Part shown: positions 1-7,312 of the stretch, piece after piece
How the letters are laid out: each line of letters starts with the position of its first letter
How positions within the stretch are numbered: the first letter of the stretch is position 1
Virus record (IMG/VR): IMGVR_UViG_3300046689_000588
Location: 1 to 26,876 of that record
Strand: one strand, 5' to 3'
Origin: a virus
DNA length: 26,876 nucleotides
Position numbers and translations under genes: made by a program
Notes under the pieces: generated by a model
What the model was told of the DNA's origin: nothing
The model's database searches: none
The model's input: only the letters and a program-made list of their open reading frames with translations

Positions 1-2
1 CT

Positions 3-653
3 CCGGCCCGCTTCGATCAGGTGGCGACGTCGTGGGACATGAAGCTGAAGGACAACGAGCAGGGGGACTACGTCGTCGGGCTCACGGTCGGCCGGGTAGG
101 CGGCGACTACTGGGTCCTGTCGATGCTCCGCGGCCAGTGGGATCAGGCCACGACCCGGGCCGCGATGGCGCTCGCCGCCGTCCGGGACCCGCGGATCACG
201 GCCCACTACTACGAGAACACCGGCTACGGCCCGGAGGTCGCCGCTCAACTTCGCAAGGCCGTGCCGGAGTACGTCGTCTCAGATGAGGTCGCCGGGGCGA
301 TCGGCGCTACCCGGGAGGAGCGCCGCGCGATCGAGTCGATCATCCACCGGGGCATCTCCGCGCTGATCAAGGTGACCCCGAAGGGACCGAAACCGGTCCG
401 CGCCCGGGCGGTCGCCCCTATCGCGGAAGCGGGGAACGTCCACCTGGACCCCCGGATGGTCGGCGTCGACACGTTCCTGACGGAGGTCTCCTCGTTCCCG
501 AACGGCGCCCACGACGACATCGTGGACGCCTGGTCCCAGGCGCTCTCCCGCATGTCTAGGGGGATGGCGTCCGCCGAATCGGCCGTCGATATCCCGCTCC
601 GGATAGAGCGCCCAGCCGCCGGAGCGATCGTCGCCGCGCTCCGCCGACGGTAA
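3..653 (+). CDS. Terminase large subunit, C-terminal nuclease part (5' truncated by window edge)
   Basis: The frame is open from the first complete codon, so this is the end of a longer gene whose ATPase half lies upstream. The visible part looks like the RNase H-like nuclease domain of a phage large terminase, which cuts concatemeric DNA during packaging into the prohead. An early TSWDMK segment puts an acidic residue at the first strand, followed by the DYVVGLTVG strand, and a late HDDIVDAWSQAL segment supplies the acidic pair typical of the C-terminal end of this fold. The GTG at 21 is an internal codon, not a start. The gene precedes the portal gene but is separated from it by about 4 kb of accessory genes, where terminase and portal are usually close together. 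Family assignment is by motif and context. Confidence 0.88.
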   Translation, partial: PARFDQVATSWDMKLKDNEQGDYVVGLTVGRVGGDYWVLSMLRGQWDQATTRAAMALAAVRDPRITAHYYENTGYGPEVAAQLRKAVPEYVVSDEVAGAIGATREERRAIESIIHRGISALIKVTPKGPKPVRARAVAPIAEAGNVHLDPRMVGVDTFLTEVSSFPNGAHDDIVDAWSQALSRMSRGMASAESAVDIPLRIERPAAGAIVAALRRR

Positions 654-671
654 AGACGCTGGTCAGACGTA

Positions 672-707
672 TAGACAGGTTAACCTAGGTTAGGTTATAC
701 TGGCGCT
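672..707 (+). promoter_or_regulatory. Dyad-class leaderless promoter 1
   Basis: A -35 box TAGACA (672-677) is followed by an 18-base spacer and a -10 box TATACT (696-701), with exactly 6 bases to the ATG at 708, so transcription should begin at or next to the start codon. The spacer holds the dyad TAACC-N7-GGTTA (681-697), whose right arm runs into the -10 box, plus a perfect 12-base palindrome TAACCTAGGTTA (681-692). There is no Shine-Dalgarno sequence. Near-identical elements lie at 7899, 12227, 22212 and 25850. Confidence 0.8.
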
Positions 708-1001
708 ATGACACGACCCACCGACCACGGCGGCATCTGGATCGCCGCCCACCGTCACACCCCTGAACTAGGCGCCCGCCACGATCACTATTCCCCGGCC
801 TGCCACTCGATCCAGTTGACCGGCTTCGATGCCCAGACCGACATCTACGTGACCGGCACGCCGGGTGAGCTTCACGCCTGGGCGCTCACCGTCCTCGCGG
901 TAGCGGATCAGGCCGCCGCGGTAGAGGCGAAGATGGACGGGCCGCTCCTCAACGGGAAGCCGGTCACTCCGGCCACGGACGAAGAGTTCGAGGTCTTCTG
1001 A
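708..1001 (+). CDS. Hypothetical protein, first gene of accessory module A
   Basis: This 97-residue protein is not recognised. It has no membrane segment and is rich in histidine near the N-terminus (residues 8-26), with one cysteine. The start is fixed by the leaderless promoter, since the ATG lies 6 bases after the -10 box and no ribosome binding site is present. The stop overlaps the next ATG by one base (TGATG), so the two genes are probably translated together. The gene opens an accessory run between terminase and portal and is presumably controlled by the dyad promoter. Confidence 0.72.
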   Translation: MTRPTDHGGIWIAAHRHTPELGARHDHYSPACHSIQLTGFDAQTDIYVTGTPGELHAWALTVLAVADQAAAVEAKMDGPLLNGKPVTPATDEEFEVF

Positions 1002-1426
1002 TGGCCCGCCAACGGATCTGGATGTGGGAACAGAAACGTGCGCTCGCCCGCTACCTCTGGGAGCGCGGCCCGATGACCGCCCAGTACTCCGGGGAGATGT
1101 CCGCGAACGTCGCGAAGATCCTCGGGAAGGCGCTCGACTACGTGACGCCGCCGAACAAGTTCATGGGCGCCCGGGTCGTGTCTGAGATGGTCGGGGATGG
1201 CTCCCTCGTGATGGAAGGCCACCGGCAGAAGCCGACGAAGCTCACGTACGTGGGGCTCGACCCGGAGCTGATCGAGTGGGCTCCCGCTCCCGTCACGGCG
1301 GGCGCGATCCGCCGGGTGAACGTAGAGGAGCGCCTCACCGCCGTGGAGGGAAAGCTCGCCGCGTTGGACGCCGCCCTGGTAAAGCTCGGGTTGTGGGAAG
1401 CCGTCCGGGAGGAGGTTGATCCGTGA
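1001..1426 (+). CDS. Hypothetical protein, possible winged-helix domain plus coiled coil
   Basis: The product has 141 residues. Residues 8-90 show a helix-helix pattern ending in a short beta-like segment (KLTYVGL, about 80-86), which could be a winged helix, but no family signature is certain. Residues 107-138 form a heptad-like helix (EERLTAVEGKLAALDAALVKL) that could mediate oligomerisation. A DNA-binding or regulatory role is only a suggestion. The gene overlaps its upstream neighbour by 1 base and its downstream neighbour by 4 bases (GTGA). Confidence 0.7.
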   Translation: MARQRIWMWEQKRALARYLWERGPMTAQYSGEMSANVAKILGKALDYVTPPNKFMGARVVSEMVGDGSLVMEGHRQKPTKLTYVGLDPELIEWAPAPVTAGAIRRVNVEERLTAVEGKLAALDAALVKLGLWEAVREEVDP

Positions 1427-1698
1427 GCCGTCACCCCAACCGTCCGTGTTCCACGACGGTCTCCTCGTACCAATCGCACTTCTTCCGGGACCAGCCACCC
1501 CAGTACCAGTGGCTCTGTGAAGGCTGTGGGGACCTCACGTCCGGGTTCCTGACGGAAGCCGCCGCGGAGATGGCCGGGCTGAACCACGCCGGTCTCGGGG
1601 AGATCACGGAGACGGAGACGGAGGAGATCGACCGCATCACTCTTCTCCGCGCCCAGCAGGCCGCCCAGGCGGACTCTCTCCCGGACTTCGTCCTGTGA
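1423..1698 (+). CDS. Small CxxC (zinc-ribbon-like) protein
   Basis: The product has 91 residues and is not recognised. The sequence LCEGCGDL (about 31-38) is a CxxC knuckle, and an earlier cysteine (C9) and a histidine (H19) could complete a metal site, but the full ligand set is not obvious. The C-terminal half is acidic and helical. It starts with GTG in a 4-base overlap with the previous gene and shares a 4-base GTGA overlap with the next, which supports a real gene in a tightly coupled operon. Confidence 0.7.
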   Translation: MSRHPNRPCSTTVSSYQSHFFRDQPPQYQWLCEGCGDLTSGFLTEAAAEMAGLNHAGLGEITETETEEIDRITLLRAQQAAQADSLPDFVL

Positions 1699-1886
1699 AC
1701 GTCGGCCAGCTCCGGGCGATCCTCGCGCCGCTCGACTCGGAGCTACCCGTCCACGTCCTCTACCTCCCCATCGGAAGCGCGTTGATCAGGTCCGCCCTCC
1801 CCGCCGCGTCCGCGTGGGTCAACGCGAACGGAGACGGCGAAGTGCTCGGTGCTGCGAAAGGCGTCACGATCGTTGGGCGCTCATGA
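1695..1886 (+). CDS. Small phage protein, MTVGELR-type
   Basis: This 63-residue protein opens with MNVGQLRAILAPLDSELPV, which resembles a common N-terminal pattern of small phage proteins of unknown function (a 'tVgeLr..L..lpddtPV' segment). The rest is a short beta-rich stretch. No enzyme motif is visible. It starts with GTG in a 4-base overlap and ends in an ATGA overlap with the next gene. Confidence 0.65.
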   Translation: MNVGQLRAILAPLDSELPVHVLYLPIGSALIRSALPAASAWVNANGDGEVLGAAKGVTIVGRS

Positions 1887-2161
1887 CGGGCGAAGCGGTC
1901 GGGGAGATCACCGGCCTGCCGCTCGCCAAGTTCGCCACGGCGGAGCTGATCGCCCGCGCCCAGCGCGCCGGATATTCGACGCTCTGGGAGTACGTCGCCG
2001 CGCTCGAAGCGATCCGGGACCGGCCCTGGGAACAGGACTTCCCGTCCTGTGTCGATCCGTCCCACGAGAATCTCCGGGACTACGCCCGCCACGTCGATGA
2101 CTGCATGAAACCGATCACCGGGCTCTGTTCCTGCGGACTCGATCAGGTACTCCGGTGGTGA
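1883..2161 (+). CDS. Hypothetical protein with C-terminal cysteines
   Basis: The product has 92 residues. The ATG at 1883 is chosen because it forms an ATGA overlap with the previous stop; an in-frame ATG at 1814 would lie deep inside that gene. The N-terminal half is helical. The C-terminal third holds four cysteines and several histidines (CVDPSHENLRDYARHVDDC, then LCSCG), which could bind a metal. No known family is recognised. Confidence 0.65.
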   Translation: MTGEAVGEITGLPLAKFATAELIARAQRAGYSTLWEYVAALEAIRDRPWEQDFPSCVDPSHENLRDYARHVDDCMKPITGLCSCGLDQVLRW

Positions 2162-2727
2162 CCTCCCGGCAGGGCTGGGTTCAGGTCTTCGTCGCCCTCG
2201 CCTTCGCCCTGGGAGCGGTCGCGCTGTGGGGACCGAGCGGAGAACCGCCGGAGAAGGCGCTAGAAGCCTCCACGACGGCCGAACCGGCGGCGCCGCTCTC
2301 CCTAGGACCCGCGACCGGTCCCGGCCCGTACACGGCCGCACAGCAGGCCGCCCGGGTCTCTCTCCCACCCCCGACGACGGCGCCTGATCCGCTCGACGGC
2401 TACCAGGGCCGCTACGCCTGCCGCTTCGCCACGGCCGGGAGGACGACTCCGTGCTGCCCGGACGCCGTCCCCGTCCTCGCGGAGCACTGGTCCGGCGCGG
2501 ACCTCGCGGTGGCCGACTACATCATCGGCCGGGAATCCGGCTGCAACCCGGCGATCGTGAACACCTACGGCTGCGTCGGCTGGTTCCAGCTCTGCGGAAA
2601 GACGTGCCCGGGCTCCTGCCGGGAAGCTGAGCCCAACGCGGAGGAAGCGTTCCGACTGTGGACGGAGCGCGGCTGGTGTGACTGGCAGCTCTCCGGGGAC
2701 CCGGTTACCGGGAGATCCTGTGCCTAG
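2158..2727 (+). CDS. Membrane-anchored or secreted SLT-type transglycosylase-like protein
   Basis: The product has 189 residues. A weakly hydrophobic, Ala-rich segment (about 7-24) acts as signal or anchor and is followed by a Pro/Ala/Thr-rich linker to about 80. Residues 112-180 look like a lysozyme-like transglycosylase domain: IIGRESGCNP puts the likely catalytic Glu at 126, followed by GCVGWFQLCG, NAEEAFRLW and RGWCDWQLSGD. Such domains cleave peptidoglycan. Ten cysteines, all in the exported part, suggest disulfides. It may be a moron-type wall hydrolase or an endolysin; the Ala-rich N-terminus would also suit a signal-arrest-release lysin. GTG at 2158 is preferred for its GTGA overlap, with 2155 possible. 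It overlaps the next gene by 8 bases. Confidence 0.75.
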   Translation: MTSRQGWVQVFVALAFALGAVALWGPSGEPPEKALEASTTAEPAAPLSLGPATGPGPYTAAQQAARVSLPPPTTAPDPLDGYQGRYACRFATAGRTTPCCPDAVPVLAEHWSGADLAVADYIIGRESGCNPAIVNTYGCVGWFQLCGKTCPGSCREAEPNAEEAFRLWTERGWCDWQLSGDPVTGRSCA

Positions 2728-2971
2728 ACCCCGCGCCGCTGAACCTGTCTCCTCCCGCCACCTGATCGCGCTCCTCGGCGTGGTCGACGGCGCCCGCTCC
2801 GTCCGGGAAGTCCAGCTCGTCGGCGGGTGGCGCTCGAAGCAGACGGCCCACGAGGCAATGCGCGCCCTACAGGACGTCCACCTGATCGACTGGGAAGCCG
2901 GGAAAGCCGGGACGCTCCGGGCTCTCGTCTACCGCGTCCCCGTCGACCTAACCCCCCTTAGCGTAGAGTAG
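2720..2971 (+). CDS. Winged-helix DNA-binding protein, LexA-N-terminus-like
   Basis: The product has 83 residues from the GTG at 2720, which has GGGAG just upstream; an in-frame ATG at 2678 lies further inside the previous gene. Residues 13-57 read as a helix-turn-helix: helix LIALLGVVDG, SVREVQLVGGW, recognition-like helix SKQTAHEAMRALQDVHLI, then a short wing (LRALVYRVPV). The pattern resembles LexA-type and replication-associated winged helices. No effector or protease domain is present, so it is a bare DNA-binding module. It is a candidate regulator of the dyad promoters, but nothing in the sequence proves that. Confidence 0.72.
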   Translation: MPRPRAAEPVSSRHLIALLGVVDGARSVREVQLVGGWRSKQTAHEAMRALQDVHLIDWEAGKAGTLRALVYRVPVDLTPLSVE

Positions 2972-2976
2972 GAGCT
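2947..2976 (+). promoter_or_regulatory. Degenerate dyad-class promoter
   Basis: TAACC (2949-2953), seven bases ending CTTA, then GCGTA matches the dyad element with a broken right half. A -10 box TAGAGT (2964-2969) is 7 bases before the ATG at 2977. No TGGACA-type -35 box is present. GGAG (2971-2974) is too close to the ATG for a normal ribosome binding site. It would restart transcription inside module A. Confidence 0.45.
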
Positions 2977-3228
2977 ATGGCTGTTCACCTTCCCCTCGTC
3001 CTCGCCCGGGCCGATATCAAGGGCTCCGACGGGATCACGTACACGTCGGTCGCCATCCGGGTCCTCGACGGAGAAGCCCACCTAGCTGACGCGTCCGGAG
3101 GTGACCTCGGAATCCGGCAGGGCGTCACAGCGGTCGTCCCGGCTCCTCCCGGCTGGAACGTCACGTTCGACAACGCCGATGTCTGGGCGGTGGAGCGCGG
3201 CGGCTGCGGCTGCGGAGGGAGCGTATGA
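2977..3228 (+). CDS. Hypothetical protein with Gly/Cys-rich tail
   Basis: The product has 83 residues of mainly beta character (alternating hydrophobics through residue 75) and ends in GGCGCGGSV. It is not recognised. The two cysteines in the tail could bind metal or form a disulfide. It follows a possible weak promoter and overlaps the next gene by 4 bases (ATGA). Confidence 0.65.
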   Translation: MAVHLPLVLARADIKGSDGITYTSVAIRVLDGEAHLADASGGDLGIRQGVTAVVPAPPGWNVTFDNADVWAVERGGCGCGGSV

Positions 3229-3545
3229 CCCCCGACGAAACGGCCGCCGCTGAACGGGTTCGACAAGCCAGTATGAGCCGTCTCCGGGTGGACTTCTGGT
3301 GGCGGCAGGTCGGGACGGACATCGAGGTCCGGGTCACACCGGACTTCATGGCGCCCGGTCCGCCGTGGCAGCACCAGGAGGCGCCGACCGGGCTCCTCAC
3401 GATCCATCTCGCCGGAGACCCCGAATCCGTGCGGCCCGATCCGGCGCTCGATCCTCTAGAGACGCCCGGCCCGACGATCATCCGCCAAGCCGACTGGGAT
3501 GAAGAGACCCAGACCTGGAAGATGCCGACGCTTCCCCAACCCTGA
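3225..3545 (+). CDS. Hypothetical protein
   Basis: The product has 106 residues, no cysteine, and several Trp and Pro. A beta-rich middle (RVDFWWRQVGTDIEVRVTP, about 22-40) is followed by a proline-rich second half. No motif is recognised. The start ATG forms an ATGA overlap and has GGAGG upstream at 3214-3218. Confidence 0.65.
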   Translation: MTPDETAAAERVRQASMSRLRVDFWWRQVGTDIEVRVTPDFMAPGPPWQHQEAPTGLLTIHLAGDPESVRPDPALDPLETPGPTIIRQADWDEETQTWKMPTLPQP

Positions 3546-3557
3546 AAGGCACCGCAC

Positions 3558-3923
3558 ATGCCCGACCTCCTCGTGGACGCGCTCGCCGTTCACCGCCTCA
3601 CCCGCCTCGTGACCGAGGACGTAATCACCCGCCCGCTCCGCGCCCGGATCATCCGCTGGGCGTACGACCGCCGCCCGTACGGCATCCTCGTCTCAGAGGT
3701 AGACCGCAGCCACGCCTACTGGGACGCCCGTCCTCGCGGTGATGACGAGGCGCCGAAACTCGCCGCTCTCCTCACCTGTCCGTGGTGCGTGTCCGTCTAC
3801 GTCGCCGCCGGAGCCCTCGCGGTCCGCCAGCTCGCGCCCGGCCTGTGGCGCGCGGCGTCGTACGGGCTGGCGCTCTCCTCCTCCGCCGCTCTCATCGCGA
3901 ACCACGAGCAGCCGAAGCGATGA
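3558..3923 (+). CDS. DUF1360-like membrane protein
   Basis: The product has 121 residues. The N-terminal AVHRLTRLVTEDVITRPLRAR (about 10-30) and the central LLTCPWCVSVYVAAGALAV (about 71-89) match the layout of the DUF1360 family of phage and bacterial small membrane proteins, in which a CxxC sits at the start of a membrane helix. A second hydrophobic segment covers about 98-114. The function of the family is unknown. The start has a GAAAGG ribosome binding site upstream. The stop overlaps the ribbon-helix-helix gene (ATGA). Confidence 0.75.
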   Translation: MPDLLVDALAVHRLTRLVTEDVITRPLRARIIRWAYDRRPYGILVSEVDRSHAYWDARPRGDDEAPKLAALLTCPWCVSVYVAAGALAVRQLAPGLWRAASYGLALSSSAALIANHEQPKR

Positions 3924-4063
3924 CCAAACGCATCCAGGTCTCCATGCCAGATGAGATGGTCGACGCTCTACGCCGCCGGGCCGAGGAAACCGACCGCGAC
4001 CTATCGAGCCAGATCCGCCGAGCCATCCGGGTCTACTTCGCCAAGTACCCGGATAAGCCGTGA
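3920..4063 (+). CDS. Ribbon-helix-helix (CopG/Arc-like) DNA-binding protein
   Basis: The product has only 47 residues, the size of a minimal ribbon-helix-helix repressor. KRIQVSMPDEMVDALRRRAE gives the beta-strand with alternating exposed residues and helix A, and a second helix follows (about 29-42, SSQIRRAIRVYF). These proteins dimerise and insert a two-stranded ribbon into the major groove, usually at inverted or direct repeats in their own or nearby promoters. The start lies in an ATGA overlap and the stop overlaps the methyltransferase gene by 4 bases, so the pair is likely translated together. It is the neatest candidate in the window for a protein that binds the repeated dyad, but this is inference. 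Confidence 0.83.
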   Translation: MTKRIQVSMPDEMVDALRRRAEETDRDLSSQIRRAIRVYFAKYPDKP

Positions 4064-4728
4064 TCGGCCCGGTCCCCGCCTCCTACTCGTGGAAGACGAA
4101 CGCCGATCTCATCGCGGACGTCGCCCGGCTCGGCTACTTCCGCGGTCCGGTCCTCGACGCCACGTACGGCGCCGGAGGCTTCTGGAAGAAATACCGGCCG
4201 GAGCATCTCTGCGGGACGGATCTCCGGGCCGGAGGAATCGCCCACGCCGACTTCCGTGAGCTGCCGTTCCGCGACGGAGCGTTCGAGACCGTCGTGCTCG
4301 ACCCGCCCTACAAGCTGAACGGCCGCCCCGACCCCTCAGTCGACCGCCGGTACGGAGTCCACGAGCGGTCCTCCTGGCGTGACCGGCACGCCCTCATCTA
4401 CGACGGGCTGGACGAAGCGGCCCGGGTCGCGGACCGCTGGATCATGTTGAAGTGCATGGATCAGGTGGTCGAAGGAGCGATCCGGTGGCAGACCCGACTG
4501 TTCGCTGACTACGCCGAGAAGCTCGGGCTCACCCTCACGGACCGCTTCGACCTGACCGGCTCCTACCGGCAGCAGCCGCTCTTCGGGAGGCGCCCGGCCG
4601 GTCTGATCGGACCCCCGAAGCCACGGAAACAGGCTCACGCCCACGGCCGCCCCTCTACGCTGCTCGTCTTCTCCTGGTGGGGCGAGGACGACGTTCCCTC
4701 TGTCCGCCGCGGACGGCGAGTACCGTGA
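4060..4728 (+). CDS. DPPY-type DNA methyltransferase (N6-adenine or N4-cytosine)
   Basis: The product has 222 residues. Residues 31-43 (VLDATYGAGGFWK) are SAM-binding motif I, D54 (CGTDLR) fits motif II, and VVLDPPYK (78-85) is catalytic motif IV with DPPY, which points to an exocyclic amino methylase. The C-terminal segment 196-206 (GRPSTLLVFSW) resembles the closing strand of the fold. No separate target-recognition domain or restriction gene is nearby, so it looks like a solitary phage methyltransferase, which commonly protects phage DNA from host restriction. Its short length leaves little room for specificity. GTG starts in a 4-base overlap with the ribbon-helix-helix gene. Confidence 0.82.
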   Translation: MIGPVPASYSWKTNADLIADVARLGYFRGPVLDATYGAGGFWKKYRPEHLCGTDLRAGGIAHADFRELPFRDGAFETVVLDPPYKLNGRPDPSVDRRYGVHERSSWRDRHALIYDGLDEAARVADRWIMLKCMDQVVEGAIRWQTRLFADYAEKLGLTLTDRFDLTGSYRQQPLFGRRPAGLIGPPKPRKQAHAHGRPSTLLVFSWWGEDDVPSVRRGRRVP

Positions 4729-4734
4729 CGCCTT
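4721..4734 (+). promoter_or_regulatory. TAC-type -10 box before portal gene
   Basis: TACCGT (4721-4726) fits the actinobacterial TANNNT pattern and stands 8 bases before the GTG at 4735, which lacks a Shine-Dalgarno sequence. It overlaps the stop of the methyltransferase gene. No -35 box is recognised. Similar boxes precede other virion genes (10377, 14491, 20474, 21313). Confidence 0.45.
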
Positions 4735-7290
4735 GTGGCAACCCGACTCGGCCGACGTCCACCGCCGACTGAGAAGCTGCCTCAGCGGACGGCGCTGACC
4801 GCCGCCGCCCAGCGGATCGACCTCACCCGCATCCCGAAAGGCTTCGGGAGGCGCCGCTCCCAGATAGGCCAGACCTGGCAACAGGACGCCTGGGACTACT
4901 ACGACACGGTCCCGGAAGTCCAGTTCGCCGTCGGGTACGTCGGGAACACGATGAGCAAGCTGCGCCTCTACGCCGCCTGCTACCCGCCCGATGCGGAAGC
5001 GGACGCCGATCCGGTCTCCGTCACGGACCCGGACTCCGGTATCCCGCCGGACATCGCGGCCGCGGCCCAAGCCTCAATCTCAGGCGTCAAGTCGCTCTCC
5101 GGCGGACAGGGCGAGATCATCTCCAAGTTCTTCGAGAACACAGAGGTCGTAGGCGAGTGTTATCTCGTCTACTGGGCGGAACGGCCGCTAGTCGGGGACG
5201 ACCGGACCAAGGTGCCGTTCTCCCCCTCCCAGTGGGAGGTGCATTCCGCCGACGAGATCCGAGCGTTCAGCGACGCGACGGCGCCCGTCAACCCGGAGAC
5301 CGGCGAAGCCATCTCGCTCTACGTCCGTTCCGACCCGTCAGAAACGAAGGCGGAGCAGATGCGGAAGCTCGTCCCGGGCTCCGACGTAGCGATCCGCCTC
5401 TGGGTGAAGCACCCGCGCTGGTCCGGCTGGGCGACCTCCTCGATGAAGTCCTGCCTCGGGGAGCTAGCCATCCTGAACGTCCTCTCCGGCCAAGTCCTGG
5501 CTGAGTCGATGTCCCGTCACAACGCGGGGATCATCACCGTCCCCACCGAAGCGGACTTCGACACGCCGGTAGGTCCCCCGAACGAACCGCAGCCCGACGG
5601 GACCGAAGCGCGCCCTCTCTCCCTCGCGACGAAGCTCGCCTTCGCCATCCTCGAACCGATCTCCGATCCGTCGTCCCCGGCCGCGGTCGTTCCCACGATC
5701 CTGAAGGCCGACGCCGAAAGCCTGAAAGCCGTCCAGTTCATCGACCTGTCCCGCACCTCGGACGTCGAGGCGAAGATCACCGCCCGGCTCGTCCGCTTCG
5801 CCCACGGAGTCAACCTCCCCCCGGAGGTCATCGAAGGGCACATGCAGACCACGTTCGCCAACGCGGGCCAGATAGACGAGGACACGTTCGATGACTACCT
5901 CGACCCGCGCGCCCGCTTCCTAGCCCAGTCGTGGACGTACTCGATCCTCACCCCCGACCTGATTCAGCTCTTCCCCGGGCAGGAGGACGTCGTCAACCGG
6001 ATCTTCGTCTGGTACGACGCCTCAGACATCATCGAGACGACCGACCCGGCCGCCGGAGCGTTCAACGCCTGGGACCGCGGGCTCCTCTCCGATATCGCGG
6101 CCCGGAAGCATCTTGGCTACGACGAGTCCGACGCCCCGTCCGACCTGGAACGCCTCACCCGTCTGGCGTTCAACGGAGTCGCCCGGCCCACCCCGGAGGT
6201 TCTCGACGCCATCTACGATCTCGTCGGCATCCACGTCACGCCGACGGTCCCCGCCGGAAACGTCGAGAAACCACCCCCGGTAGAGGATCCGAACACGGTC
6301 CCCGACCAGCCGCCACCTCCGCCGCCGACGCCCGGCGCGACCGCGGCCGCGCTCGCCTACCTGCGCCGCCACCCGGAGACGCTCACCCGCCTAGTCGACG
6401 CCGCCGCGGTGATCTCCCCGCCGATCGAAGCGACCCACCGTCCCGTCCCCGTCAAGGCGCTCACCGCCGGGCGGACCCGACCGCTGGGCCAGCGCCTCCT
6501 CGCGATCGACCGGGATCTCCGCACCCGTCTCCTCACCGCGGCGTCGATCGCGATGGACCGGGCGCTGGAACGGGCCACGAACAAGAGCCGGGGCGCGACG
6601 GCGCGCCGGAAGGCTGTCGCCGCTGACGCGCTCCCGCCGGAGGATCTCCTCGACGGCGCCTGGGACAAGCTCCACGATCAGTTCATGAGCTGGGGAGCCG
6701 GAGCGCAGGCTGACGCTCTGGACATAGCGTCTCGGGCCGCCTCGGGGCTGTCCACTGCCCAACGGGACCTGTTCAAGGTCCGCCAGGCCGGATCATTGGA
6801 GGAGGCGTGGGGCTGGTTCGAGCGGACCCTCACGACGCTCGCCACCGCGACGCTGCTCGACCCGGCCGCGATCATCGAACCCGCGCAGGGTGAGTTCGAT
6901 CTCGGGCTGCGCGTCCCGCCCGGGATCGTCCGGACCGCGATGGCGTACGCGGGCGGAGCGACCGGGCTACAGGTCACCGGGAAGGGCGGAGTCTTCCTCG
7001 CGCTCTCCCAGGGCGGGACCCGTCCGCCGGGAGGTATCGCGACCGGGGAGGACATCTCCTCCGCTCTGTCCGAAGCCGGGACGTCCCAGGAGGGATACGC
7101 CTGGGTGTACGGCCCGGCCCGCCGCAAGACGTTCGAGCCGCACCTAGAGCTGGACGGGTTGGAGTTCGAGAACTTCGATGACGACTCCCTCGCGAACCGC
7201 GACAGCTTCCCGGAGACCGACTATTACATGCCAGGCGACCACGACGGCTGCCTCTGCGACTTCGAGCCGATCATCCTGTCTCCCACCTGA
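4735..7290 (+). CDS. Portal protein fused to a MuF-like head morphogenesis domain
   Basis: The product has 851 residues. About 45-500 is a phage portal protein, the dodecameric ring through which DNA is packaged: an N-terminal DAWDYYDTVPEVQFAVGYVGN segment, a central stem-like region, and a long helix with RLVRFAHGVNLPPEVIEGH. A proline-rich linker at about 510-533, with a run of prolines, leads to a second part (about 535-851) that is helical and ends in YYMPGDHDGCLCDFEPI (about 829-845), the Cys-containing end typical of MuF-like minor head proteins. Portal and MuF are often separate adjacent genes; here they are one frame. It starts with GTG, without a ribosome binding site, behind a TACCGT box. 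Confidence 0.88.
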   Translation: MATRLGRRPPPTEKLPQRTALTAAAQRIDLTRIPKGFGRRRSQIGQTWQQDAWDYYDTVPEVQFAVGYVGNTMSKLRLYAACYPPDAEADADPVSVTDPDSGIPPDIAAAAQASISGVKSLSGGQGEIISKFFENTEVVGECYLVYWAERPLVGDDRTKVPFSPSQWEVHSADEIRAFSDATAPVNPETGEAISLYVRSDPSETKAEQMRKLVPGSDVAIRLWVKHPRWSGWATSSMKSCLGELAILNVLSGQVLAESMSRHNAGIITVPTEADFDTPVGPPNEPQPDGTEARPLSLATKLAFAILEPISDPSSPAAVVPTILKADAESLKAVQFIDLSRTSDVEAKITARLVRFAHGVNLPPEVIEGHMQTTFANAGQIDEDTFDDYLDPRARFLAQSWTYSILTPDLIQLFPGQEDVVNRIFVWYDASDIIETTDPAAGAFNAWDRGLLSDIAARKHLGYDESDAPSDLERLTRLAFNGVARPTPEVLDAIYDLVGIHVTPTVPAGNVEKPPPVEDPNTVPDQPPPPPPTPGATAAALAYLRRHPETLTRLVDAAAVISPPIEATHRPVPVKALTAGRTRPLGQRLLAIDRDLRTRLLTAASIAMDRALERATNKSRGATARRKAVAADALPPEDLLDGAWDKLHDQFMSWGAGAQADALDIASRAASGLSTAQRDLFKVRQAGSLEEAWGWFERTLTTLATATLLDPAAIIEPAQGEFDLGLRVPPGIVRTAMAYAGGATGLQVTGKGGVFLALSQGGTRPPGGIATGEDISSALSEAGTSQEGYAWVYGPARRKTFEPHLELDGLEFENFDDDSLANRDSFPETDYYMPGDHDGCLCDFEPIILSPT

Positions 7291-7300
7291 CCGGGCCGGG

Positions 7301-7312
7301 TACGGTGCCGCC
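7301..7312 (+). promoter_or_regulatory. Leaderless TAC-type -10 box
   Basis: TACGGT (7301-7306) followed by exactly 6 bases to the GTG at 7313, with no Shine-Dalgarno sequence. This is the geometry of a leaderless transcript. No -35 box is recognised. Confidence 0.5.

Noticed and set aside
681-692. Palindrome TAACCTAGGTTA as a phage attachment or recombination site.
   Set aside because: It recurs in several promoters at a fixed place relative to -35 and -10 boxes, and no integrase is in the window; an operator explains it better.
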